Of a DNA stretch of 64,000 bases, positions 1 to 11,945 are shown one piece after another. A program made the translations under genes and the position numbers. Position 1 is the stretch's first letter, and each line of letters begins with the position of its first letter. Origin of the DNA: Glycine soja (taxonomy: Eukaryota; Streptophyta; Magnoliopsida; Fabales; Fabaceae); contig NC_041019.1 of assembly GCF_004193775.1 (NCBI RefSeq), positions 19,720,259-19,784,258 on the forward strand. Direction: 5' to 3'. The notes beneath the pieces were generated by a model, which did no database searches, was not told the DNA's origin, and saw only the letters and a list, made by a program, of their open reading frames with translations.

Positions 1-564
1 AGAAAAAACGTTCCTACTAAAACTTTTCAAGATTCAGGAAAGTAGGAAGGTCAAATTATATGGATCACATTAGAATATAATACTAAGAAAAAAAAAATCT
101 TACCCTATGTTTTTCTAAGAAGTAATATAACAAAAAATGCAAACAAAAGAGAGAATATATATTGTACGAAAAAATTGTGAATAAGTAGAAAGAAAAGAAA
201 ACTATAAGCACATAGTTACATAAAATTAGGCAATACTTTATGATGCAATCCTATCCCCCAAGGGAATTGGATAGAAAACTCCTAGAAGATTGAGCTAGAA
301 ATGCAGGAGAAGGCCCTAGGGTTCTCATGAGCCTTAGGGTAGATTTTGAGTCCATTAACTAAGTATGAACTCACTTATCTTTGTACATATTAGATTAAGG
401 TTTCATTATTTTTTAGTCTTGTATTTAAGGCTCCATGGTGTAGGAGGGTATCCTAGTAATTTAGGATTTTTCAGCCCTTGTATTTTAGGGCACCTACACT
501 AATTTTTGTATTAGGGATAGTTTTGTAATTCCATATGCATTAAGTGTACTATTTGATGTGCGTG
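1..564. other. Unassigned AT-rich stretch, probably retroelement-derived
   Basis: No gene is visible. From about 240 onward the text is less AT-rich and resembles retrotransposon untranslated or LTR sequence running into the LTR that follows, but no clear boundary or target duplication was found. Nothing recognisable lies in 1-240. Confidence 0.3.
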
Positions 565-1113
565 TGTTGGAAGATAAATTTAAATTGGGAGAAACCCAAT
601 CCAATTAAATTTTTGACCATCTTAAGGGGGGTGAGCATTTGCTTGCTACACCCCATTGTCACATCATATAGTCATACTTTGTGCTTGTCCTTCATGCTTT
701 ATATGCCTCATGACACCTAAGTACACTTAGTGGAGAACTTGGACTTGATCTTGGATTAGTGGGCTGGACCATAGCTAAAATTCACTAATCACAATTAGTG
801 AAATTTTGGCTCCACCCATTCAAATTCAAATTCAAGTGAAATTTGAATTTCTATTCAAATTTTCCTTCAATTTTGTGTGACACTTAAACTATAAATAGAG
901 GCCTTGTGTGCATTTTTCAACTTTGATCATTTGAGAATTAAACTTCAAATTCAGACCTCATTTGAGGTACAAAATTTTGTGCTCCTTCTCCCTTCACTCA
1001 TCTTCTCATACCTTCAAGCTCTTATCTGTGGCTTCCTATAATGGTGAGCTTGCTCTTGACTCATATTCTCCTTGAAGTGACATCTCCAATCATCTTTCTT
1101 CCTTTTCCATTCC

Positions 1114-3588
1114 TGTGACACCCTCTACCCCGACATATATATAAATAAATAAAAGAAATAAGAGATCAAATTTAATTAAAAGTTTTTAAAATACATTTAA
1201 ATACAAGCCTTTCAAAAGGGTAAAAGGCTTACATTCACTTTTCTAACCCATAATAAAACTTGTTCAAATAATTAATAAATCATTTCGGCTCAAAACAAGG
1301 TTGTCCAAGACCTCATAGATTTAATATAACAACTTATACCCTAATGTCACATCATATCAGAGCATTGTGTCCCGACGTCCTTTAACACAAGGTTCCTTAA
1401 AGAAATTCACCTAGTCATCTGCTCCCCCGAACACAAGGTTCAAGATCATCACAGGATCCAAACACAAACAACAGAGAGAGTGAGTTATCACATTCCTAAC
1501 TAATAGAGAAAAATAAGACAACATGTAGGTATAAATATTATATAACAAAATACAATTTACTTGAGCATAACTCACGTTATTTCACCACACATCTCATTCG
1601 TTGTTACAACATTCACATACTCAATAGTCAAAACACAATATCATCAAATCAATCAATATAGAATAATACACAAGCATTATGCAGCAGATACACTAAGACT
1701 CAATCCTATATGCAATGTGGTACCATGTCAGTGAAAAACCTCGTCGGGCACCTAGGAGTACATGACAAGACAAACCACACACTAGCAAGTCAAGTCACTC
1801 TCACTAAGTAATATCATAGGGAGACCAGTCAGGGTCACCGTGTTTTGCTAGAATGCTCCAATCATGTGGGATTGGCACAGGCTTAAAGGAGCACTCAAAT
1901 CGGGTGACCCCCAAGGCCTACACTCCGAAGAGTCCTTCAGGGCCTCTCCCTCCTGATTCAGGTCCAACCCAGAAAACATTTTAGCACATAGACTCTATCT
2001 ATGAACTGTACAAAACACACAACTCCTCAATTGTTCTCAAATATTTTTAACTCATCACCCTTTAAGGGTCTTAGCATTAACTCGTCTCCCTTAAAGGGAC
2101 TTAGCATTAACTCGTCGACCTTAAAGGGTCTTATAGTCGTGTGATTGTACAATCCACAGTTTACAACTCAATGCACACAGCATCTCAATCATGTGCATAC
2201 TCAATTTATCACATACACTCGATTTCAATCACAATGTTATAATCTCAAAATAACATGTTATTACACCTAATGAATCATACACACTTTACCTATGAACTAT
2301 GCAATACACACAACTACCCAATTATTTTTAAAATCATTTTAACTCGTCGCGCAAAACTCGTCGCCCTTAAAGGGTCTTACAGTTGTGTGATTGCATAATT
2401 CATAGCTCACAACATAATACACATCTCAATATACATGTATTCCATCATTCATCACATGTTCAATTCATCACATACTCACAATTTGAATAATCATTTCATA
2501 TCCTCAATATAACAATTTATACAAAATATTTATCACATTATGGACAGTAAAATCCCTCAAATAATTTCACACAATTATATCAAAATCATGGGTCAAAACA
2601 TCAAGAGTACTCAAGTTTATCAATTAATTCTTATCAAGACATCAATTGGTGCGTAAAGACAATAATATTGTATCTATATTTGTAAAGAAAAAATCATAAT
2701 TTAATAAACACCACAAAATAAACCCCAATTTAATCCTCTAAGTATCCTTACACATATTTTCACTAATCCCTAATTGTGAATAACTCATCTCTTACCTCTA
2801 AGTGGACTCACGCGTCTTCCGACAGCAATAGTGGCATCTCTAGTGGTTTCCTGATATTCTACCAATTTTTCCTCCGACTGCTCCGATAGAGTTCCCAAAT
2901 GTCAGAGAGACGGAGAAGAGATTGAAGTCTCCATTTTTACTGTCTTCGTGTGATTCCTTTTTCTCTCTCTGTCAATACTATCTCAGAAATCCCAACGGCT
3001 ACCATGTGATGAATTGAATTTCGAACCACATATCAAAATTTCATGAAAATCCAACGGTTAAAGAAACCGGGATCATAGTTTTACTGAGACCATTTTGGGT
3101 TTCTGCTGGAAAAAAGAAAGCTACGGTGCGAAGGGTATTTCTCTTAGCTCCAACATGTTTTTGTAATTCTCAACGGTGAGAATTCTCGGAATTGGGTTTC
3201 GAACGTGGTGCTCAAATTTTATAACGATCCAACGGTGAATAAATCTGAGATCGTCGTTTTTCTGAGATAGGTTTGGTGGGCTGCGGGAAAAAGAAATGGT
3301 TTTAGGGAAGAGGAGAGGGAAAATGAAATTGAAAAGATGAACAGTCGTAAAAGTTATCGTCTGACCTAACATATCACTTTTAATCCTTGGGTACTCACAA
3401 CTTATTATTTTATTTATTTTTATTTTTATAAAAACAAACTATTTTATTTGTTATCAAATGCATAAATAAAATACCTTTTTATTTTCTCTCAAACTATTAT
3501 TTTATTATAACTATTTTCTTTATTTATTTAATTATAAAACATAATTATTCTCTAAAATTTTATTTATGAAAAAAAATGGGATGTTACA
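1114..3588. mobile_element. Solo LTR, 2475 bp, with 5-bp target duplication
   Basis: The element starts TGTGACA and ends TGTTACA, the TG...CA inverted ends of an LTR. It is flanked by ATTCC at 1109-1113 and again at 3589-3593. Removing it and one ATTCC joins the surrounding LTR cleanly. No gag or pol is present, so this is a solo LTR left by LTR-LTR recombination. It contains short tandem units built on CCCTTAAAGGGTCTTA near 2050-2130 and 2340-2380. The length and the ACACCCTCTACCCC start resemble large legume gypsy LTRs. The transcriptional direction is probably the - strand but is not proven. Confidence 0.85.
2050..2385. repeat. Short tandem units inside the solo LTR
   Basis: Three near-identical units of about 37 bp, each with AACTCGTC followed by CCTTAAAGGG and CTTA, run from 2050 to 2140, and another partial copy is at 2340-2380. 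CCCTTAAAGGG is itself palindromic. Confidence 0.6.
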
Positions 3589-3677
3589 ATTCCGCTGTAA
3601 TTGATCTTCAAGAAGCAAATGACTCCATTGATGAAGAAGATCCAAGGCTTACAAGCTCCACATGGAGCTACATCATG

Positions 3678-3690
3678 TGGTATTAGAGTT
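3678..3690 (+). other. Primer binding site (tRNA-Met type) of the outer retrotransposon
   Basis: TGGTATTAGAGTT lies two bases after the LTR's terminal CA. It differs by about one base from the plant initiator tRNA-Met primer site TGGTATCAGAGC over the shared bases. It fixes the LTR's 3' end and shows the element points to the right. Confidence 0.6.
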
Positions 3691-4478
3691 GAAATTTTGA
3701 GTTGAAATTCTTACTAGATTTTCTAGACATCTGGACCAAAATTAAAAAAAAGAACCAAGTGATTTGGATAAAAGAAAAAAATACGAAAAATCACACAAGC
3801 TGGCAGGAAAATCAGTGTCTAGGAAAAAAAGTGAAAAAGAAGTATGCTTATTGTTTTGGCTTGAAATTTGTTCTATAATTGATGCTTATTTTATACCAAT
3901 CTTAGTTCTGAAATTTCAATTGAAAATTAGTGTGAAAACAAGTGTCAAAACTAGAGGTTTCTTGAGTCTTATTTTTTTAGTTTTTTTTACTCTACTCTTG
4001 AGCTATTCTAGGTTTCTTTTTGAGTCCTAGTTTGCTTTTGTGTGCTTTTTTGTTTTAATTATTGAATAATCATTGAAAATTTGTCTTGTTAAAACTCTAT
4101 TGGTTTAGCTTTCACTTCATTTTTTGGTCTTTGGTTATTGCTTGTCTCTTTGTTTCCTTGTTTGTGAGTTGCCATATAGGAATTGGAAAAGAAGATTAGT
4201 GTCATCCCTTGAAGAATTTGAGTCAAGAAGCAAGGGGCTAACCACCTTAAGAGCTATTGGACTAAGAAGAACTCTAAATTGAGTGAATCACTAAAGAGAG
4301 CACAGCCATCAAAATTGAGGATTGTTTTGTAATTGGCAATTTACTTACCTTCATTGCTTTCAAATTTTGTAACAAAAAGGTCTTTCATTGGAAGTGTGTT
4401 GGGAGCCTCCAATAGGTTACTAAACTGCCATTCATGTGTAATAATTTTAGGCAATTTTTCCTTAGGATAATGAGTGTT
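3691..4478 (+). mobile_element. Untranslated leader of the outer retrotransposon
   Basis: This stretch follows the primer binding site and contains only short open frames (one of 88 codons at 3764-4030) without recognisable domains. It reads like the long leader of a legume gypsy element. It is interrupted at 4479 by a TGTTGG LTR end, and no gag or pol of this element remains in the window. Confidence 0.4.
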
Positions 4479-4857
4479 TGTTGGACAAGTGACATCAATA
4501 ACTTAAGAGGGGGTGAATTAATTTTCAAAATTTCCCACTAACAAAATTTTAACCTCTTTCTAAATGATAGGCTAAGAATGCAGAAGCATAAGCAACAATC
4601 AATTTAATAATATTCTTTAAACAAGCAAGACAAAATTGATTACAATAAAATAAATGAGATAAGGGAAGAGAGAAATGCAAACTCGATTTATACTGGTTCG
4701 ACCAGTTCCCGTGCCTACGTCCAGTCCTCATGCAACCCATTTGAGATTTTCACTAACTTTGTAAAAATTCTTTTTACAACTTCTGAACACCCGAGGGATC
4801 CATTTCCCTTGTGTTCAGGAAACTCACAATTCAAGAGACAACCAGTCTCTTGATTAT

Positions 4858-6360
4858 TGTTGGATCAAGTGGCCTCAGAATAATTAAGAAGAGGGGATTG
4901 AATTAATTATTAATGGACCTTTACTAATTAAAAACTTATCATTCTTAATGTTACTAGATTCAATTAGGCTTTTACTACTAAGTTAAGAAAGTAAAGAACA
5001 GAAATAGAAACTTAATCAAAAGTAAAAGCGATAATTAGAGTGCACAGCGGAAATTAAAGAGTGTAGGGAAGAAGAAGACAAACATAAGAATTTTATACTG
5101 GTTCGGCAACAACCCATGCCTACATCCAGTCCCCAAGAAACCTGCGGTTCTTGAGATTTCTTTCAACCTTGTAAAATCCTTTACAAGCCAAAGATCCACA
5201 AGGGTTGTCCCCTCCCTTGTTCTCTTTGAAAAACCAAGTGGATGTACCCTCCACTTGAACTGATCCACAAGAGATGTACCCTCTCTTGTTCTCAGTATAA
5301 CAATCCCTAAGTAGATGTACCCTCTACTTGTACCACAAAGGATGTACCCTCCAATGTGTTGGGACAAAGAATTCTCAGGCGGTTAGTTCTTTGAATCTTT
5401 GCAAGGGGAAACAAAAGATATCTCAGGCGGTTAGTCCTTTGAGATCTTTTGTTTAAGGGGAAGGGAAGAATCAAAAGAATTCTCAGGCGGGGTCCTTTGA
5501 ATTCTCTTGGAAAGGGAGAAGAGAGACACAAAAGAATTCAGGCGGTTAGTCCTTCGTTCTTTTGGCAAAGGGAGAAGAGAATGAAAAAGATGAATAACAC
5601 AAGTTTTTTATCAAAGAACTTTTCTTGGAAGAGAAAGTTTTGAACAAAAACTTTTAGGAATATGAAGAGAAGATGAATCAGAAAAAAAATATGTTGAAAG
5701 AGATGAAAAAAAATATTGAAAGATTGATTGAAAGAGATGATTAAGATCAATTATAATTTTGTTTCATGCCAAGGTCACATTTATAATTTCTTGATGACTC
5801 AAGTCAAAACTTGTAACTCTTGGTAATTTCTTTAAAACTAATTGCTTAAAAAGTTATGACTTTTGAAAGAATCTTTAGAAACAAGTCACTTGAAGAATTG
5901 TGACTTTTGGAAATGAATTTTTCAAAAACAATCACTGGTAATCGATTACCATTAAGGTGTAATCGATTACACATCAACAGATGTGACTCTTCATTTTGAA
6001 TTTTGAAAATCTTAATGTTTTAAAACACTGGTAATCGATTGCATGTTTATGGTAATCGATTACAACTTTGTAAATTAGTTTGAAAAATAATGCTGGCTAC
6101 TGGTAATCGATTACTACCTTCTGATAATCGATTACCAGAGAGTAAAACTCTTTGGTAAAAGATTTTGTGAAAACTTCATGAGCTACTCAATGTTTTGAAA
6201 AACTTTTTAGTACTTATCTTGATTGAGTCTTCTCTTGATTCTTGAATCTTGAGTCTTGAATCTTGATCTTAATTTTTCTTGAATCTTGAATCTTGAAACT
6301 TGATTCTTGAATCTTTGCTTGAAACTTTAATTGACTCTTGATTATTTGGCATCATCAAAA
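4858..6360 (-). mobile_element. Inner LTR related to the copia LTR at 32.6 kb
   Basis: Starts TGTTGGATCAAGTGGCCTCAG at 4858 and ends near TTTGGCATCATCAAAA at 6346-6360, matching both ends of the LTR at 32639-33727. On the - strand it would begin close to TTTTGATGATGCC and end CCACTTGATCCAACA. It holds four or more TAATCGATTAC palindromes at 5938-6140. No coding region is attached, so it is a solo LTR nested in the LTR remnant around it. A clean target duplication was not found, so the exact end is uncertain by a few bases. Confidence 0.65.
5370..5560. repeat. Imperfect repeats with core TCAGGCGGTTAGTCCTTTGA
   Basis: Four units share a TCAGGCGG core followed by a GTCCTTTGA-like tail, each preceded by an A/G-rich run, at about 5377, 5415, 5485 and 5537. 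The preceding 5190-5350 also has a repeated GATGTACCCTC block. The related LTR at 32.6 kb lacks this expansion, which explains part of the inner LTR's extra length. Confidence 0.6.
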
Positions 6361-6770
6361 TAACCTTGGAAGACATTGCTTCCACAATTACAACTTACTT
6401 TCTGAGATGAACAGAAAGATTTCCCTCCTTTAGAGTGAATAATACAATTTGATGTTCCTGGATGAACTCTCAATAGATTTGCAAGTGTTTGCTCAAGAAT
6501 TGTTGAGAGAGCATTTGACAATGAAGTTCTCTTAGAATATCTCTCTCACTTGCTTTTCGAAGTTAGACACACATATATATAGGTCCTTCGTGCCTTTTAA
6601 AAATGGTTTGAAGAGTTGTGTCTTTTCAAAAAGCTTTTTCTGAAATTCTTCACTGGTAATTGATTACAGGTTTCTGGTAATCAATTACATAGTTATATTT
6701 TGAAGGGTCATGACTTTTCAAATTGAATTTCAAGAATTCCGTTGTTGGTAATCGATTACACTGCCTGATA

Positions 6771-9004
6771 ATAAATAATAATACATATAAATAAATAACT
6801 GACAACAATCGTCTTTTTGTAGGGGCTACTTGGGTTGGTGCGCGTGTTACAAACGCATCCACTTGACCTCCATATTGTGTACCTAAATTCTCAATAAACA
6901 ATAACAACTATCCAAGATATATTGCCCAAATTAGGCGTAAAAAATGCATGGAAACACAAATTGTATCAAACAAAAAAAAAACAAAGGATAGATCTAGATA
7001 TGCACTATTGCGTCTATAGTAAAAGGACACCTAACTAGCTCTTGTGTGAGTGTTAAGTTATAAATATCAATCAAACTATGCAAGAACTTCAATTACATTT
7101 ACCATTAGCATTATATTAACATCAATGTCAACATGAGAATTCTGATAGCATCTATTATACCATGTATGGTTGTCCATTCATCAATGGAGCTTCAATTCAT
7201 ATGATTAATTTTACTTGTATAAGTAGTTTTGCTCTATTGCTTCAATGATTAATATTACAAGTAAAATTCTTGTTGATAACTAATGCACAAAAATTGGAAC
7301 GAGCAATCCTTCCTCTTGATAACAACAAAAAATGCAATACCACTTGAAACAACAATTAGCACAATTACCCTTTGTGACCTTAAAACAACAAATAAGGTTT
7401 TCTAAATAAATGTGTTGCCAATTCCACCTTGACATATATATAAATAAAAAAAAACCATATTTTTTCATAAAATATGACATCTATTATTTTATTATAGACT
7501 TAATTGTTCTTTTGTCAAAAGTTTCATTAGAAACTTGTGAAAATAAGTTAATTCACTTGTGTCATATTTTAACTCATCCACAATAAATTTATTTTGGAAA
7601 GCTAACACCTCTAACCAAACTAGAGTTGATAGACATGCATAATCATTTGTATATCTTTCATTAAAAATTAACAACTTCTTCAATTCTATAAGACTTTTTT
7701 TAGCTTATTCTCCCCAATTTATAGACCTATAGAAGGAAAAACAAACTGTTTATAACATTATTAACTATTGAATATTACTTTTAATCAAATATAATAATTA
7801 CATTATTCAAACATACACCTAGTACATTTAAAGATTTTTTTTCTTTCATACACAATGCTATTAGACAACAACTTCCAAGTGGAGTAAAAAAATAACATTA
7901 GGTCTATCCATTATATTCATGACCAGCAAAGTCACATAATCTCCTCAAGTAATTTTCATATGCAAATTCACTTGATCCATTAATTACATCAATGTACTAT
8001 TTGTCATTTGTTACAAAACTCAAATCTGTATGAATTCACATAAATAAAATTGGATGAAAATTTTGTATGTGAGTTTTCTTTCCTCATCATATATTTTGTC
8101 CATCGCAAACTAAGCTAGAAACATTGTATGGACATGTACATTATGGCTAAAAACTAAACACAATTTTCTATTCATGTTAAAACTAAAAATCCTCCAAGTT
8201 GTTTTACACGATGTTATATACCTGCAATAATAATATTGTTTAATCTCATTAATTACAACTTTTTTCCAGCATTTTCAACATCAATACTTATTTTCACTAT
8301 TGCTTTATTATGTCATTTGCTTTGCTAATTTAAACAAATACATGATTAAATTAACTTTTCACCAACATTTTGTTTTACATATTTTGATGTGCTATGCAGA
8401 TAACCAAGTATGTTTTGATGATGATTTTGTATAAGTGAGTTACATGTCTTCCATAACCTAATCTCAATTTCCAAACTACGTTAATGATGTCATGAAATTG
8501 TTATTGTAGTGACTTCTTTCCTTTAATTTGGAAGAGATTGCAATAGTTTACTTAACTTAGATTTGTATAGTTATACATTTATCGGGGAGATAAATTAACC
8601 TCAAGATATATATTAAGCATAACATGTACATTAAGATGATATACTATTACATGTGTATTTTAAATCTCAAATCAATGATACAACATAAACATTCAAGGGT
8701 AGTGATTCGATTCTGGTAGGCTGCTAGACAAGTCCATGACTCCCACACACTGCTAAAGATATGATTCTCTTCCTTATGGGGGCTTCTCAGAAGCAAAGTG
8801 TTTTCTACATGGCTCCCGTTGCTTTTGGATTATTACTTTTGAAAAAACATGCCTTTAAAAACCTTTAAAAAGACAACTTAATCAATCAATTTTTGCCATC
8901 AACATTAAATACAAAGTATGGACAATTCCTTCCTTATGAGATTTCTCAATTCTCAAAAGTGCGTGGGACTGTGCCAACCATAATTGGTGTTTGGTTTCAC
9001 ATTA
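6771..9004. other. AT-rich intergenic DNA without recognisable genes
   Basis: I see only short open frames with no conserved motifs on either strand and no clear element ends. A less AT-rich patch at about 8700-8860 may be an old repeat fragment. Confidence 0.4.
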
Positions 9005-9289
9005 AAGAGTTAAGATTTAATGTCACTTTTGATCCATTAAATTTTACTTTTGTTTCATTTTGGCACATTAAATTTTAAAATTTTCATTTTGATCTTTTAT
9101 GTTTTCAAAATTTTAATTTTGGTATACTCTTTTCGGTTTTCCGTTTAAAACATTTAACTTTGTTAGTGTTTTAAATTTTAAAATAATTAATTTAACATAA
9201 TGACAATTAAAACCCACTACTATTTTCATTTTATAAAAAAATTATAAAACAACATAACCCGTAACCTTCCTCCTTCCCCAAAAGCACCA

Positions 9290-9835
9290 ACATTTTTGCA
9301 ACTTAATGTAATCACATTTCTCATTCTATCATGTCAATGTGCAAAACTACAAGGAGCAACATCGCTGATGTTGGAGTCCTTTGTGTTCAAAGACTCCACC
9401 ACTCTCTCTCTCTCCTCTCTTTGCACATTCGACCTTCACTCCACCCATGCCCTTGTCACTCCCAAGATCGACTCCTCCCTCTTCAACAAGAACATCGTCT
9501 CCCGCCCCTAGTCCTCCCCCACTGTCACCTTGTCGACCTCATCATCGCCCCCAAGCTCCCTCCTTTCCCTGCCCCCCCCCCCCCCCCCCCCGCCCCCAAT
9601 CACCAACATGCCTAAAACCACATCATCATCGATTACCTCAAACAACCCATCAGAGACAACCTCAAGTTTGACCAAGTCAAACTCGCTTCCCCTTCCCTCC
9701 CCTAACCCAAGATCAAGAGGAAGCGTAGCAAAGAGCCTAAAGTCAAAGTCAACTTGGATGACTACTTCAACAAGTTGATAGAAGGAGATGGTGGTTGGTG
9801 GTGGTTGAGGAAGGAGAAAGGTTAGGGTTAGGTTT
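9290..9835 (+). pseudogene. Gene-like GC-rich filler inside the MULE (captured fragment?)
   Basis: The filler has CT-rich leader-like text, then a coding-looking stretch interrupted by a run of 20 C's at 9572-9591. Near 9620-9780 one + frame reads IIIDYLKQPIRDNLKFDQ and later KIKRKRSKEPKVKVNLDDYF, with a stop between; these look like real protein but I do not recognise the gene. Other frames give proline-rich nonsense caused by the C run. There is no open reading frame covering the whole stretch, so this is at best a captured, decayed exon set. Confidence 0.4.
9572..9591. repeat. Homopolymer run of 20 C
   Basis: An uninterrupted run of 20 C's, followed by G and then five more C's, sits inside the MULE filler. 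Such runs are rare in this AT-rich genome, are length-unstable and are prone to sequencing error, so the frame across it is not reliable. Confidence 0.8.
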
Positions 9836-10075
9836 ATATTTTTTAAAATAAAATAAAGATAGTAACGATCTTTAGCCTCCACTATGTTATGCTAATTATT
9901 TTAAAATTTAAAACACTAACAGAGCTAAGTTTTAAATGGAAAATCGAGAAAAAAGTACTAAAATGAAAATTTTCAAAACATAAAGGACCAGTATAAAACT
10001 TTTAAAACTTAATGTACTAAAAAGAAATAAAAGTAAAATTTAATGGACTAAAAGTGACATTAAACCAAGAGTTAA

Positions 10076-11800
10076 TTATGAATCTAAAATTGATTTTTAA
10101 AAAAAAATCACATGTTTGAATTCACATCACAGAAGAGTTGAAGTAACTTAATAGTTTTTATGTTGGATAAAAAAATTAGACTTAATTATACTTTTTATTC
10201 CAAACTTTTTTTTTTTAACAAATTTTACTCCTAATAAATTTATGTGAAGCATTTTACTCCAAAGTTTTTAAAAAACTTGCAAATTTTGAAAAGTAAAAAA
10301 TAAAAAATTTAATCATTATTGAAAACAAATAAAATTTAATCATTATTTAAAATATTTAATAAAATAATATTGAATAATTTAAAGTAGAAAAACAATTGAA
10401 TTAGAAACAAACTATTGAACTCAAATATTAGTTAAAAGTATTGTCTAAAACAAATTATAATTTTTTATTTTTCTTTGTAGTTGAGTTAAATAACATATAG
10501 AATTTAAAATAACTCATACAATGTAAAGAATAAAAATAACTTATTACATATAAATCTTATATGGCAATGCATTACATGAAATAAAATATATATAGTGATT
10601 CCATACAAAATCGTAATAATAATACATATTATACAAAAGAGTAAAATAATATAATATGTAAATATTTTTATAACATATTTACTAGCATACTTTTTATTAT
10701 ATTAAAGGATAAAACAGAGTTCAATAAAAATCATAATAATATACAAAATTTATAAATTATAAACCTAATATTCGTGCAAAACACATCCAACTATTGAATC
10801 TTAACTGTCACTTCATCATCATTATTTTATAGTTGTATTAGGTAAAGACTCAACTAAGATTAATGCTACGAAAAACTTAATCACACCCTCACTATGAGAT
10901 AGTAATTTTCCAATGTCAAAGTTATTGATTAAGAAACAAGAGAACTTTATTATGTATTTGTTCTCTAACCTCTTCGCCCTTTCCTTTGCAATGTTGAGTT
11001 TCTTATTTCTCTTCTTCAACCTTTTAATTTTTAGAAATTAATGTTGAGTTGATATCAATAATTAAAAGAAAAGTAGATGGTATACCATAAAAATGATTAA
11101 TTTTTTTAGGCTAGTGTGATTAAATGAAATTTATTTTTACACGTGTTTAAAATATATTTGAGAATTCCTTCAAAAAAAATTGTTAATGTACTAAAACCCT
11201 CCTTGTAATGACAAATTGTCACTATATGAATACGTGTAATATAAATTTTATTAAATTATTTATGAAAATGAGAATTATTTTTTGTATTTCGCAATTGAGG
11301 TTATTATACACCAACAAATATCGTAATTAAATAAAAATTTATGAAAAACTAAATACTAAATCATGAAATCATGTACACAAAGTAGTAGAATTTACACCAT
11401 GCCTCATAGCATGGCAACCCTAAGTTGAAAATATCAAGTACCAAGTATTTCTCAAATTAAACAAAAGATATTCAACATGAATTCATATGAAGTAGAGAAA
11501 GTGAAACTACAACAAAAATTCTTTCTCCAAAACTATTTCAGCGAAAATAATTTCATGTTAGTTAATTTATATATTTACTAATATTTTAAAAATTAATATA
11601 AATTTTTATTTTTCTTAAACTAATATTTTGATTCCTAAAAATATATTATATTTTTATTAATTTCTAAAAATACGATATGCTTCTATGAATCAAAATATTG
11701 ATCTAGTGAAAAAAAAATGTTAACAAGTATCTTTAGATATTAATTAAGGAACCAGGAAGAGTTAAGAGTTAAAGTTGCAACATAAAAAATGCCAAACCTT
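10076..11800. other. AT-rich intergenic DNA
   Basis: No gene, no element ends and no repeats with clear structure were found in this stretch; open frames are short and of low complexity. Confidence 0.4.
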
Positions 11801-11945
11801 TTCTTTTCTTCTAAACTACTTCGCCCACAAGGACTGTTTCTATCACTAGTACACTGAAACTTGTGCTTAGTCTGGCAGCAAAGTGAATCGTGCCTTCCCT
11901 TTCTACCTTCCTCACACTCACTCTCTTTCTCATCTCATAGGTAAC

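Larger units (their letters stand above)
565..3675 (+). mobile_element. LTR of an older retrotransposon, split by a solo LTR
   Basis: The sequence from a TG at about 565 reads up to 1113 and resumes after the inserted solo LTR at 3589, ending in CA at 3675. A tRNA-Met-type primer binding site follows two bases later, which marks 3675 as the 3' end of a 5' LTR. The stretch at 890-1110 has a TATA-like TATAAATAGAG and a pyrimidine-rich leader, fitting a + strand promoter. The left end is uncertain and may lie as far out as about 240. Without the insert the LTR would be roughly 0.6 kb. The family is probably Ty3/gypsy, by resemblance only. Confidence 0.55.
4479..6770 (-). mobile_element. Copia-type LTR remnant, itself split by a second LTR
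   Basis: From TGTTGGACAAGTGAC at 4479 the text matches the general layout of the copia LTR at 32639-33727: the TACTGGTTCG block, the 'TGCCTACGTCCAGTCC' block, then the alternating 'AGAGACAACCAGTCTCT' block. It breaks at 4857, where another LTR begins, and resumes near 6361 with a stretch containing two ATCGATTAC-like palindromes. The far end, expected to read GGCATCATCAAAACA, was not found. The right boundary near 6770 is approximate and the copy appears truncated. Confidence 0.55.
9014..10066. mobile_element. Non-autonomous MULE (candidate Pack-MULE), 1053 bp
   Basis: The ends are long imperfect terminal inverted repeats of about 180 bp: 9014-9198 starting GATTTAATGTCACTTTT, and 9885-10066 whose reverse complement starts GGTTTAATGTCACTTTT. 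The element is flanked by a perfect 9-bp duplication, AAGAGTTAA, at 9005-9013 and 10067-10075. A 9-bp duplication with long inverted repeats beginning in G is the signature of Mutator-like elements. No transposase is present. The interior (about 9240-9830) is GC-rich and gene-like, unlike the AT-rich surroundings, which is the pattern of a Pack-MULE that carries captured host exons. Confidence 0.85.

Noticed and set aside
5938..6150. ATCGATTAC repeats as a CRISPR-like or origin array
   Set aside because: They occur in eukaryotic LTRs with irregular spacing and no spacers of constant length; they are LTR palindromes.
9331..9882. Several overlapping open frames of 82-124 codons around the poly-C run
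   Set aside because: Pro-rich or Gly-rich products of the 20-C run and CT-rich DNA in different frames; they contradict each other and lack conserved motifs.
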